A stretch of DNA of 39,228 bases, taken from JAVKSL01 sp039583695. GTDB taxonomy: Bacteria > Actinomycetota > Acidimicrobiia > Acidimicrobiales > JAJPHD01. Position numbers and translations under genes: made by a program. The notes under the pieces were generated by a model. The model was not told where the DNA came from. It searched no databases and worked only from the letters and a program-made list of their open reading frames with translations. The stretch is taken from NCBI GenBank assembly GCA_039583695.1, contig JAVKSL010000018.1, positions 1 to 39,228 on the forward strand. Direction: 5' to 3'. Of the stretch, positions 1 to 7,317 are shown piece after piece (position 1 is the first letter of the stretch; each line of letters begins with the position of its first letter).

Positions 1-72
1 GCGGGCAGGGCGGTGGCGGCCCGGCGGGGCGAGGCGGCCCGGCGGGGCGTGGCGGCCCGGCGGGGAGTGTGA
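1..72 (+). CDS. C-terminal end of an unidentified upstream gene (partial)
   Basis: An open frame enters from the left edge and ends at TGA 70-72. It encodes only a low-complexity basic tail: three copies of a six-residue unit of the form (V/E)AARRG. Its stop overlaps the GTG at 69 of the next gene as GTGA, an arrangement seen at several real gene junctions here, which is the main support. No domain is visible, so the product cannot be named. Genes of the ScpA/ScpB/RluB neighbourhood often sit near such carboxypeptidases in actinobacteria, but that is only a guess. Confidence 0.4.
   Translation, partial: AGRAVAARRGEAARRGVAARRGV
13..66 (+). repeat. 18-bp tandem repeat, 3 copies
   Basis: Three consecutive 18-bp units (13-30, 31-48, 49-66) differ only at one or two positions. 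They keep the frame of the partial gene at the left edge and encode three hexapeptides. The array may continue no further left, since bases 1-12 fit the unit poorly. Confidence 0.8.
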
Positions 73-1637
73 GATCAGGGATGCCGCTGGCTCCTGCCGG
101 CCAGGTGGACGCTGGCCGACCTGCCGGTGGGTCAGGGTCTGGCACTGTACGGCGGGTGTTTCCGTTGGCGGGCGGCGACCAGGCCTCCGCGGAGAACGAG
201 CGGGCCAGGATCTCCAGTGTTGGTGTGGGTCCGGTGGTCTTCGGGGAGACCGATAGCGATGCCGGCCCGGCGACCGACGCGGGGTTGGCGACCGGATCAT
301 TCGGCAAGGTCAAGGGCTTGACGAATCGTCGGCGGATGCCGAGCGCGCTGGCTGCAGGCATGACCAGGCCGCTCCAGTCGGGTCGCTCACGGCGGTCAAT
401 GTCCTGGGACAGCTCGCCGCGGTCGTTCGGGTGGCGACGGCCCCTGACGGTGCTGCTGGCCCTTGTGGTGCTGGGTGGTGTCTACGTGGCTGTCCAGGCT
501 TTTCGGGGCGTGCCTCGACTGCGCTTTGTGGCGGGTGCTCAGGTGGCCTTCACCACCCCAGGCGCTCCGCCGGTGCTGCCCTGGCCCTCGACGGGCGAGT
601 CCGAGGTCGAGGTGGCTGGGGTGGGTACCTTTGGTCCGGTCGGGTCGACAACCCCGGTCGCCATCGGCAGCGTGGCCAAGATCATGGCTGCCTATGTCAT
701 CCTCCACGACCACCCGCTGGCGCTGGGCCAGCAAGGCCCCTCGATCCCGATCACCTCCGCGGACGTGGCGATCTACAATGCCGACGCCAACCAGGGGGAC
801 TCGGTGGTCCCGGTGACAGCCGGCCAGAGCTTCACCGAGCTTCAGGCCCTCCAAGCCCTGCTTGTCCCTTCGGGGGACAACATCGCTGAGCTGCTGGCCA
901 CCTGGGACGCCAGCTCCGAGGCTGCGTTCGTGGCCAAGATGAACGCGGAGGCCGCAGCCCTGGGCATGACCCACACCCATTATGCCGACGTGAGTGGCCT
1001 TTCTTCTGGCACGGTGAGCACCGCGGCCGACCAGCTCATCCTGGCGCCACTGGCGATGGCGAACGCCACGATTGCCGCGACGGTTGGCCTCAAACAGATT
1101 GATCTTCCGACCGGAGGCGTGTTCACGAATTACAACACCCTGCTGGGAACTGACGGGATCGACGGCATCAAGACCGGATCCGTTACCAGCGGCGATCTGG
1201 TCTTCTCGGCCAAGCACGCGGTGGACGGGCACACCGAGACCATCTACGGAGCGGTCCTGGGGGTCATCCCGGGGCCGGGCCAGGGCGACATCCCCGCTGC
1301 CACCGCCGCCAGCCAGCTCCTCGTCAAGGCGGTCGAGGCCGATGTTGCCCCGGTGAACGTGCTAGCCCAGGGCAGCGTGGAGGGCCACGTGAGCGCCCCG
1401 TGGCTGAGCGGGCCGGTGCCGGTCTCGACCGCTGGCGCGGTCACGGTCCTGGGTTGGCCGGGTCTGACGGTGCAGGTCAAGGCGAGCCCGTCGGCGAAGC
1501 TCGGCCGTAGCATCTCGAGTGGCACGGTGGTCGGCCGGGCGACTGTCCAGGTTGGGTCGCAGAGCTCGGTTGTCGCCCTGCGCACTACTGAGCCGGTCCC
1601 CGGCCCCTCCCTCGGCTGGAGGCTCACCCGCCTGTAG
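69..1637 (+). CDS. D-alanyl-D-alanine carboxypeptidase (peptidase S11), membrane anchored
   Basis: Penicillin-binding-protein-type DD-carboxypeptidase that trims the terminal D-Ala of peptidoglycan stem peptides outside the membrane. The three active-site motifs of family S11 are present in order: SVAK (Ser201, Lys204), SGDN (268-271) and KTG (368-370). One hydrophobic segment at about residues 125-143 would act as signal anchor. The first ~110 residues are a disordered, Gly/Ala/Arg-rich extension unusual for the family. ATG codons at 360 and 399 would give a conventional short N-terminus, whereas GTG 69 overlaps the preceding stop as GTGA. The start is therefore uncertain and the C-terminal two thirds secure. 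The stop lies one base from the convergent HD gene. Confidence 0.88.
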   Translation: MRSGMPLAPAGQVDAGRPAGGSGSGTVRRVFPLAGGDQASAENERARISSVGVGPVVFGETDSDAGPATDAGLATGSFGKVKGLTNRRRMPSALAAGMTRPLQSGRSRRSMSWDSSPRSFGWRRPLTVLLALVVLGGVYVAVQAFRGVPRLRFVAGAQVAFTTPGAPPVLPWPSTGESEVEVAGVGTFGPVGSTTPVAIGSVAKIMAAYVILHDHPLALGQQGPSIPITSADVAIYNADANQGDSVVPVTAGQSFTELQALQALLVPSGDNIAELLATWDASSEAAFVAKMNAEAAALGMTHTHYADVSGLSSGTVSTAADQLILAPLAMANATIAATVGLKQIDLPTGGVFTNYNTLLGTDGIDGIKTGSVTSGDLVFSAKHAVDGHTETIYGAVLGVIPGPGQGDIPAATAASQLLVKAVEADVAPVNVLAQGSVEGHVSAPWLSGPVPVSTAGAVTVLGWPGLTVQVKASPSAKLGRSISSGTVVGRATVQVGSQSSVVALRTTEPVPGPSLGWRLTRL

Positions 1638-1638
1638 A

Positions 1639-2277
1639 TCAGTCGTTGTCCGCCTGTTTGAGGAGGGCACCGACCTCGGGGGGGACAGTCCAGCGAAACG
1701 GCGGGAGGTGGTGCTGGCCTGCCCAGGTGACCGCCAGCTCGTGGCTGCCCACCGAGGCGAGCAGCTCGGCCCCAAGCCGGTCGTGGGCCAGGTAGCGCCC
1801 GACCTTGCCCACCCAGCTGCGACCCTCCGCCCATCGGGCGACTCGGGTGCGTCCGAGTGCCAGGCTGGCAAGGGTGGCACCGACCCGGGCAAAGGTGCCC
1901 AGCCCGGACTCCAGCTTGCCTATGTCGTGAAGCAGGGCGGCGGCCAGCAGGGCCTTGGTCTGCATGCCAGGCGGTGTGCTCGCGGCGGCTGCGACCCGAT
2001 GAGCCACCGTCACCGAGTGCCGCCGATCCTGGCCGCTCATCCGACTCCACAAGCCCAGCTCAGCAGGGGAGAGGACCTCGGCTACCCAGGTCGAGTCTGT
2101 GATCCCGGGGCCTCCGGGTCGTAGCGCTCCGCCAAAGCGGCGAACCAGGTGCCCCGCCTCCTGCTTGAGCTGCTTGAGCTGCTTGAGCTGCTTGAGCCGC
2201 TTGAGCCGCTTGAGCTGCTTGAGCCGCTTGAAGCCGAAGCGGTTGCATTTAGGACCCGTTCCGGCGCTCAACTGCAA
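1639..2277 (-). CDS. HD-domain phosphohydrolase-like protein with repeat-bearing N-terminus
   Basis: Small actinobacterial HD-domain protein. The metal-binding core is visible as LLHDIGK followed downstream by AHDRLGAELL and a GQHH segment, as in HD phosphohydrolases; the substrate is unknown. The conserved body begins near HLVRRFGGAL (about 2150). Upstream, the frame runs through a 9-bp tandem repeat coding for LK(Q/R) units and then the palindromic element at 2236-2284. No ATG or GTG lies in this frame between the body and ATG 2391, which is inside the site-2 protease gene. The best starts are TTG 2277 or TTG 2271, both inside the palindrome, so the element may supply the start codon. It is the last gene of the pyrG-to-HD minus-strand run. 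Confidence 0.7.
   Translation of the reverse strand: MQLSAGTGPKCNRFGFKRLKQLKRLKRLKQLKQLKQLKQEAGHLVRRFGGALRPGGPGITDSTWVAEVLSPAELGLWSRMSGQDRRHSVTVAHRVAAAASTPPGMQTKALLAAALLHDIGKLESGLGTFARVGATLASLALGRTRVARWAEGRSWVGKVGRYLAHDRLGAELLASVGSHELAVTWAGQHHLPPFRWTVPPEVGALLKQADND
2161..2232 (-). repeat. 9-bp tandem repeat, 8 copies, in the HD gene
   Basis: Eight units of C(T/C)GCTTGAG on the plus strand run from 2161 to 2232, the last ending in GAA. On the coding (minus) strand they give repeated LKQ/LKR triplets, a basic amphipathic stretch. Three bases separate the array from the palindromic element at 2236. The unit resembles the element's own terminus (ACCGCTTG), so the array may have grown from the element end. 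Confidence 0.9.
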
Positions 2278-2284
2278 CCGCTTG
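2236..2284. repeat. Palindromic element, copy A (49 bp)
   Basis: Left arm GAAGCGGTTGCATTT (2236-2250) and right arm AACTGCAACCGCTTG (2270-2284) are inverted repeats matching at 13 of 15 positions, separated by 19 bp. A second copy with the same 49-bp length and 19-bp spacer lies at 20055-20103; the copies share about 75% of bases, with the arms nearly identical. Copy A lies at the 5' end of the HD-domain gene and just after the stop of the site-2 protease gene. It does not resemble parS, a terminator with a U-tract, or a known IS end. Confidence 0.8.
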
Positions 2285-2293
2285 GCGTGACAT

Positions 2294-3073
2294 TCACCGA
2301 GGCAGTACCAGCCGTCCCCACAGGTTGATGGCGGGGGCGTAGATCCGGCCCAGCGCGCCTGGGTGGAGCTCGACGACCAGGATCGCCACAATGAACAACG
2401 CCGGCAGGGTGTACTGGCGGATGCGCAGGTAGGCTGGCCACCAGGCTCTGGGCATCAGGCGCTCCACCACTGCTGAGCCGTCCAGCGGAGGCAGGGGGAT
2501 GAGGTTGAATATGGCCAGGTAGAGGTTCACCAGTCCCAGGTCGAACAGCAGCTGCCACCCGATGGGCAGGCCGGGAATCAGGCCGTTGGGGTCGGATGCG
2601 GCTGCATTCAGAACGCCCAGCGGGAGGAACAGCCGTATCGCCAGGCCAGCCAGCACCGCCAGCATGATGTTCACCATCGGGCCGGCGAGCGAGACGACCA
2701 CCGCCTGGTTGCGGGGACTTCGTAGCGCCCCCACGTTGACTGGCACGGGCTTGGCGTACCCGAAGACCGGGAACCCAGCGAAAGCCAGGATGGCCGGCAT
2801 GATGATCGTGCCGACGGGGTCGATGTGGGGGATCGGATTGAGGGTGAGCCGGCCGGCCCGCTTGGCCGTGTCGTCGCCGAACCAGTACGCCACCAGCCCG
2901 TGGGACACCTCGTGCAGGATCACCGAGGGGATCAGCATGGCGAACAACAGGGCATTGGTCCCGCTGACCAGCTTGCCACGGATGACCAGATAGATCAGGA
3001 CAACGGCCAGCAGCAGGGCGACGACCTGGTACTGCCTGAGCCTGGCTCCTCCTACGGGCTGCCTGGTAGCCAC
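2294..3073 (-). CDS. Site-2 protease family membrane metalloprotease (M50)
   Basis: Intramembrane zinc protease of the M50 family, which cleaves substrates within the membrane. The zinc motif HEVSH (His54, Glu55, His58) sits in the first half, and the second conserved motif NLIPLPPLDGS (190-200, Asp198) in the second half. Several hydrophobic helices surround both. At 259 residues without a PDZ domain it belongs to the short bacterial group. GTG 3073 is the start, 12 bases after the DksA/TraR gene's stop, which suggests cotranscription. The substrate is unknown; regulatory cleavage of an anti-sigma factor is typical of the broader family but not shown here. Confidence 0.92.
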   Translation of the reverse strand: MATRQPVGGARLRQYQVVALLLAVVLIYLVIRGKLVSGTNALLFAMLIPSVILHEVSHGLVAYWFGDDTAKRAGRLTLNPIPHIDPVGTIIMPAILAFAGFPVFGYAKPVPVNVGALRSPRNQAVVVSLAGPMVNIMLAVLAGLAIRLFLPLGVLNAAASDPNGLIPGLPIGWQLLFDLGLVNLYLAIFNLIPLPPLDGSAVVERLMPRAWWPAYLRIRQYTLPALFIVAILVVELHPGALGRIYAPAINLWGRLVLPR

Positions 3074-3085
3074 TCGAGCGCCGGC

Positions 3086-3448
3086 TCAGCGTTTGGAGTG
3101 GCTGGCGCAGTTGATGCACAGCCGGGCCGTGGGCATCGCCTCCAAGCGGGCAGGGGCTATCGGGTTCCCACAGGACTGGCAGTGGCCGTAGGTCCCGTTG
3201 TCCAGATTGACCAGGGCTCGCTCGACGTCTGCCAGGGCCTCGCGCAGGGATAGGGCCAGCACCTCTGCCTCGCCGCGCTCGGCAGTCACCTGGCTGGAGT
3301 CGGCAAAGTTGGCGTCGTAGGACAGGCCTCCGTCATTGGTCAGGCCGCCACCTTCACCGTGACCAATCTCGGACAGCTTGTCCCTGAGGGCGGCCCGCTC
3401 AGCCTCGAGGAGCCCCTTGTAGTCGACGGTGGGTGCATCACTGGACAT
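3086..3448 (-). CDS. DksA/TraR C4-type zinc-finger RNA polymerase-binding protein
   Basis: Small predicted coiled-coil protein of the DksA/TraR family. It has an N-terminal helical hairpin and a C-terminal four-cysteine zinc finger of form CxxC-x17-CxxC near the end of its 120 residues (CQSCG and CINC). Members bind in the RNA polymerase secondary channel and modulate initiation; actinobacterial members such as CarD-independent TraR-like proteins are less studied. ATG 3448 was chosen because homologous sequence starts there, and the upstream extension to 3502 would run into xerD. It lies 10 bases after the xerD stop in the same operon. Confidence 0.88.
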   Translation of the reverse strand: MSSDAPTVDYKGLLEAERAALRDKLSEIGHGEGGGLTNDGGLSYDANFADSSQVTAERGEAEVLALSLREALADVERALVNLDNGTYGHCQSCGNPIAPARLEAMPTARLCINCASHSKR

Positions 3449-3458
3449 AAGGTGCAGC

Positions 3459-4394
3459 TTACCGCACCGGACCACCCACGCCAGCACGGGGGTGCGCCGC
3501 AACGTAAGCAGCCTTCAGGCGCCTGGCGGAAACCTTGGTGTACACCTGGGTGGTGGCCACCGAGGCGTGTCCGAGCAGCTCCTGCACCACCCGGATATCC
3601 GCTCCGTGGTCCAGCATGTGGGTTGCGCAGGAGTGGCGCAGCACGTGAGGCGTCAGACGGCCGTCGAGTCCCACCAGCGAGCCGTAGTGGCACACCACGC
3701 CCCACGCGCCCTGGCGAGAAAGCCTCCCGCCGCGCAGGTTCAGCCACACCGCCTCCGCGTCCCCCCGCCTCGCCCACCGTCTCGGCGCCATCAGGGGCCG
3801 GCCCCCTGGAGCCAGCCACGCTTCGAGGGCGGCGCCTGCGCAGCTGCCGAGGGGGACCACCCGTTCCTTGGAGCCCTTGCCCAGCACCCTCATGACTCCG
3901 TCCCCCAGCATGAGGCTCTCGAGCGAGAGCCCGACAAGCTCGGATACCCGCAGACCCGCTCCGTAGAGGACCTCCAGGATGGCCCGGTCCCTCCGGGCCC
4001 GGGGGTCGTTGCCGGTCACCGCCCCGATCAGGGCGGTGACCTCGGCTTCGGTGAGCGCCTTGGGCAGGCCCCGCGGGACCTGGGGAGCGCCGAGATCAGC
4101 TGTCGGGTCGACGGTCACACGGCCCTCGTCGAGGCAGAAGCGGTGAAGGCCGCGGACCGCGGCCGTCGCCCGGGCCACGCTCGCGGGCTGGCGCCCGGTC
4201 CCTCCCAGCCACACCAGGTACTGGGCGACGACGTCCGGCGAGGCGCTGGCGACGCCGAGCGAGCGCTCCCCGAGCCAGGTTTCGTAAGAGGCGAGATCGG
4301 TCCGGTAAGCCGAAAGGGTGTTGGTGGCCCGACCCTTCTCCACGGCCAGCCAGGACAGGTACTCCTCGCCGTGGGCGGAGAGCACCGGGCTCAT
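3459..4394 (-). CDS. xerD: Tyrosine recombinase XerD
   Basis: Site-specific recombinase that resolves chromosome dimers at dif together with XerC. With ATG 4394 the protein has 311 residues, close to the family norm. All catalytic residues are visible: Arg149 (AGLRVSEL), Lys173 (GKGSKERV), His250/Arg253 (HVLRHS), His276 (LLGHAS) and Tyr285 (TTQVYTKV). The N-terminal SAM-like core-binding domain spans about residues 5-95. The start overlaps the Nudix gene's stop as ATGA, which argues against the longer frame from 4427 and indicates translational coupling. A Nudix-xerD adjacency is common in actinobacteria. Confidence 0.95.
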   Translation of the reverse strand: MSPVLSAHGEEYLSWLAVEKGRATNTLSAYRTDLASYETWLGERSLGVASASPDVVAQYLVWLGGTGRQPASVARATAAVRGLHRFCLDEGRVTVDPTADLGAPQVPRGLPKALTEAEVTALIGAVTGNDPRARRDRAILEVLYGAGLRVSELVGLSLESLMLGDGVMRVLGKGSKERVVPLGSCAGAALEAWLAPGGRPLMAPRRWARRGDAEAVWLNLRGGRLSRQGAWGVVCHYGSLVGLDGRLTPHVLRHSCATHMLDHGADIRVVQELLGHASVATTQVYTKVSARRLKAAYVAAHPRAGVGGPVR

Positions 4395-4933
4395 TGGTGA
4401 GGTCTGAGGGCCGTACGTGCCAGGCACAAGCCCACGATCGTCTTCGCGTCGACTATCCCGCCACTCGCCACCAAGCCCAGCGCCGCCTCCAGCGGTACTC
4501 GCTCGATGGTCATGAGATCCTCCTCGACCCCCTGGGGAGACGAGTCGACGGGCGCGAGGTCGGTTGCCAGGTACACGTAAGTGTGCTCGTCGCAGAATCC
4601 GGGCGAGTTGTAGAACGTCACCAGCTCGGACATGACGCCCGCGCGCATCCCGACCTCTTCCTCCAGCTCCCGCCGGGCGGTGAGCTCCGGAGGCTCTCCG
4701 GGCACGTCCCGCTTGCCGGCCGGCAGCTCCAGCAGGTAGGCGCCCACCGCGGCCCGGTACTGGCGCACCATGAAGACCGAACCGTCCGCCACTGCAACGA
4801 CGACCACTGCCCCCGGGTGGTGGACAACATCGCGCTCGAAGGTATCGCCCCCGGGTGCCTCAATGCTCAGGCGGGCCAAGCTCACCAGGCGCCCCACGTA
4901 CAACGTCTCCTCTCCCAGCACCTGGAACGCCAT
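4391..4933 (-). CDS. Nudix hydrolase, ADP-ribose pyrophosphatase type
   Basis: Hydrolyses nucleoside diphosphate-linked substrates, most likely ADP-ribose. The Nudix box is present: Gly73, Glu80 and RELEEEVGM at 88-96. One extra residue lies in the Gly-to-Glu spacing, as is usual for actinobacterial ADP-ribose pyrophosphatases. The preceding LLELPAGK and the following SPGFCDEHTYVYLA match that subgroup. Its 180 residues are a normal length. It starts three bases after the pyrG stop and its own stop overlaps the xerD start, so the three genes are probably cotranscribed. Confidence 0.92.
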   Translation of the reverse strand: MAFQVLGEETLYVGRLVSLARLSIEAPGGDTFERDVVHHPGAVVVVAVADGSVFMVRQYRAAVGAYLLELPAGKRDVPGEPPELTARRELEEEVGMRAGVMSELVTFYNSPGFCDEHTYVYLATDLAPVDSSPQGVEEDLMTIERVPLEAALGLVASGGIVDAKTIVGLCLARTALRPHQ

Positions 4934-4936
4934 CGC

Positions 4937-6574
4937 TCAGGCCTCGGCGGCGGCCAGCCCCAGCACGGCCTCAGCACTTTGGTCCAGCGCCGCCCCCACC
5001 AGACCCAGGAACAAAGGATGTGGTCGGTCAGGTCGGCTCAGGAACTCGGGATGCGCCTGGGTCCCCACCCAGAACCGATGCTCGGCGAGCTCGACGAACT
5101 CCACCAACCGGTTGTCCACCGAAGCGCCCGAGCACACCAGGCCAGCTGCCTCGAGGCGACCCCGCAGCTTGGGGTTCAGCTCGAAACGGTGCCGGTGCCG
5201 TTCCTCGACCACCGTGGCCCCGTACAGCCCAGCTACCCGAGTCCCCGCCCGGAGCACCGCCGCGTAGGTCCCCAGGCGCATCGTCCCCCCCAGGTCCACC
5301 ACCTGGCGCTGGTCGTCCATCAGGTCGATGACCGGATATGGCGTGTCCGGGTCGAACTCGGTGGAGTTGGCCCCGTCCATGCCTGCCAGCGCCCGGGCCA
5401 CATCCACCACCATCGCCTGCAGGCCCAGGCACAGGCCCAGGCACGGCAGGTCGTGCTCGCGCGCCCAGCGCGCCGCGGCGATCTTGCCCTCCACCCCCCG
5501 TTCGCCGAAGCCTCCGGGGATCACGATCCCGTCGAGGTGAGCCAGGGTGGCCTCGGCCAGCGGCCCGGTGACATCCTCAGAGGAGATCCAGCTCAGCTCG
5601 ACCGCGACGCCGTGGTGGAACCCGGCGTGGCGCAGCGCTTCCACCACCGACAGGTAGGCGTCGGGGAGCCCGACGTACTTGCCGATGATCCCCACATGTA
5701 CCGCACCGCTGGGCGCCGCGGCCCGCTCCACCACAGCCTCCCAGCCCGCCAGGTCGATCTGGTGTGCTGCGTCATCCAGGCCGAACAGCCGGCAGACCTG
5801 GTCGTCCAAGCCCTCGGCGTGCAGCATCAGGGGCATCTCGTAGATGTTGTCCACGTCGATGTTGGATATAACTGCGGACATCGGCACGTCGCAGGTGAGG
5901 GAGATCTTGCGCTTGACGCCAACCGACAGTGGCGACGCCGCGCGGCACACGATGATGTCCGGCTGGATGCCCCGGCTGCGCAGCTCCTCGACCGAGTGCT
6001 GGGTGGGCTTGGTCTTGGGCTCGCCTGAGGGGCCGATGCTGGGCACCAGGGTCAGGTGCACGTAACAGCAGCTCTGGCGGCCGACATCGCTGCGGAACTG
6101 GCGGATGGCGTAGAGGAACGGGAGGATCTCGATGTCGCCGACCGTCCCGCCCACTTCGGTGATCACCACGTCCACCTCGTCGGTGGCCAGCCGGTTGATC
6201 CGGGCTTTGATCTCGTCGGTGATGTGGGGGATCACCTGCACCGTCTTGCCCAGGTAGTCGCCCCGGCGCTCCTTGGCGATCACCGCTGCGTAGATCGAGC
6301 CCGTGGTGGCGTTGCTGGCCCCGGTGAACGCCTCGTCCACGAAGCGCTCGTAGTGTCCCAGGTCCAGGTCGGTCTCGGCGCCGTCCCTGGTTACGAACAC
6401 CTCCCCGTGCTCGAAGGGGTTCATCGTCCCCGGGTCGATGTTGAGGTAAGGGTCCAGCTTCTGCATGGTGACCCGCAGGCCCCTGCACTTGAGCAGCCGC
6501 CCCAGCGACGAGGCGGTGAGCCCCTTGCCCAACGAGCTGGCCACGCCACCTGTCACGAAGATGTGCTTCGCCAA
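4937..6574 (-). CDS. pyrG: CTP synthase
   Basis: Converts UTP to CTP using glutamine and ATP. The N-terminal synthetase domain (about 1-270) begins KHIFVTGGVASSLGKG, with the ATP-binding loop. The C-terminal class I glutamine amidotransferase domain carries the nucleophile in GLCLGLQAM and the His-Glu pair in TQAHPEF. The 545 residues match the family length. The start codon is TTG at 6574, supported by the conserved N-terminus and a strong Shine-Dalgarno sequence just upstream. It heads the minus-strand gene run that continues to the HD gene and is divergent from cmk. Confidence 0.97.
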   Translation of the reverse strand: MAKHIFVTGGVASSLGKGLTASSLGRLLKCRGLRVTMQKLDPYLNIDPGTMNPFEHGEVFVTRDGAETDLDLGHYERFVDEAFTGASNATTGSIYAAVIAKERRGDYLGKTVQVIPHITDEIKARINRLATDEVDVVITEVGGTVGDIEILPFLYAIRQFRSDVGRQSCCYVHLTLVPSIGPSGEPKTKPTQHSVEELRSRGIQPDIIVCRAASPLSVGVKRKISLTCDVPMSAVISNIDVDNIYEMPLMLHAEGLDDQVCRLFGLDDAAHQIDLAGWEAVVERAAAPSGAVHVGIIGKYVGLPDAYLSVVEALRHAGFHHGVAVELSWISSEDVTGPLAEATLAHLDGIVIPGGFGERGVEGKIAAARWAREHDLPCLGLCLGLQAMVVDVARALAGMDGANSTEFDPDTPYPVIDLMDDQRQVVDLGGTMRLGTYAAVLRAGTRVAGLYGATVVEERHRHRFELNPKLRGRLEAAGLVCSGASVDNRLVEFVELAEHRFWVGTQAHPEFLSRPDRPHPLFLGLVGAALDQSAEAVLGLAAAEA

Positions 6575-6577
6575 GTC

Positions 6578-6587
6578 TTCCTCCCGG
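6578..6587 (-). promoter_or_regulatory. Strong Shine-Dalgarno before TTG start of pyrG
   Basis: On the minus strand GGGAGGAAG precedes the TTG start by a few bases. This purine-rich site decides the unusual start and contrasts with the many apparently leaderless starts elsewhere in the window. Confidence 0.7.
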
Positions 6588-6675
6588 TCCCTGCCAGGTT
6601 AGCCGGCAGCTCTTTAGAAATGTTGCACCCTGCCGCCGGCCACCGCTACCCACTCACCACCGGCTGGCTCGCTCT

Positions 6676-6687
6676 TAGGATGGGCCG
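6676..6687 (+). promoter_or_regulatory. -10 box for probable leaderless cmk transcript
   Basis: TAGGAT (6676-6681) is followed by six bases and then the GTG start of cmk at 6688. Transcription would begin at or next to the start codon. The same TAGGAT plus six bases precedes the ATG of the YceI gene. No convincing -35 box was seen. Confidence 0.5.
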
Positions 6688-7317
6688 GTGGTCACCCTGG
6701 CGATCGACGGGCCCGGAGGGGCGGGCAAGTCCACGCTCGCGGCGGCGCTTGCGGCCCGCCTCGGCGTCGAGCGCCTCGACTCGGGGGCGATGTACCGGGC
6801 GCTGGCGCTGGCAGCGCTGCGAGGTGGTGTGGACCTGGCCGACCCGGCGGCGCTGAGCCGTCTGGCTGAGAGCGTCCACCTGGGCGTGGTCAACTCCGAG
6901 GTGGAGCTGGACGGGGAGGACGTCTCGGCAGCCATCCGCACCCACCAGGTGACCCGGGCGGCGTCGGTCGTTGCCGCGCACCCGGGCGTCAGGGCGGAGC
7001 TGGTGGCCCGCCAGCGCGCCTGGCTGGCCGAGCGGGGCGGGGGAGTGGTGGAGGGCCGGGACATCGGCACGGTGGTCTGCCCGGGTGCGGACCTCAAGAT
7101 CTTCCTCACCGCCCACGTCAGCGAGCGGGCGCGCCGGCGGGCTGTGGAGCTGGAGCACGATTCCGCCGCCGTTGCCGCCGAGCTGGCTCAGCGCGACCAT
7201 CACGACTCGACCAGGTCGGCGTCCCCGCTGGAGGTCGCCCCGGGTGCGGTGGTCATCGACACGACTAACCGAAGTGTTGCCTCCCTGGTCGAACAGATCG
7301 TGGGAATGCTCCGATGA
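6688..7317 (+). CDS. cmk: Cytidylate kinase
   Basis: Phosphorylates CMP and dCMP. The P-loop is at residues 8-16 (GPGGAGKST), followed by the conserved LDSGAMYRA, EGRDIGTVV and the C-terminal DTTN segment typical of the family. It has 209 residues, slightly short but within range. GTG 6688 starts directly at the conserved N-terminus. Its stop overlaps the plsC-like start as ATGA. cmk-plsC is a common pair in Firmicutes and Actinobacteria, often followed by ispH or der; here ispH and the probable der lie about 30 kb away. Confidence 0.95.
   Translation: MVTLAIDGPGGAGKSTLAAALAARLGVERLDSGAMYRALALAALRGGVDLADPAALSRLAESVHLGVVNSEVELDGEDVSAAIRTHQVTRAASVVAAHPGVRAELVARQRAWLAERGGGVVEGRDIGTVVCPGADLKIFLTAHVSERARRRAVELEHDSAAVAAELAQRDHHDSTRSASPLEVAPGAVVIDTTNRSVASLVEQIVGMLR

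Noticed and set aside
2085..2150. A second minus-strand frame reading WFAALAERYDPEAPGS before the HD domain, suggesting a frameshift
   Set aside because: It ends at a stop before the HD core, while the frame reading HLVRRFGGALRPGG continues smoothly into it and fits the family pattern.
2236..2284. Palindrome as a parS site or rho-independent terminator
   Set aside because: The arms do not match the parS consensus, the 19-bp centre is long, and there is no U-tract; the second copy is deep inside murT, where a terminator would stop expression.
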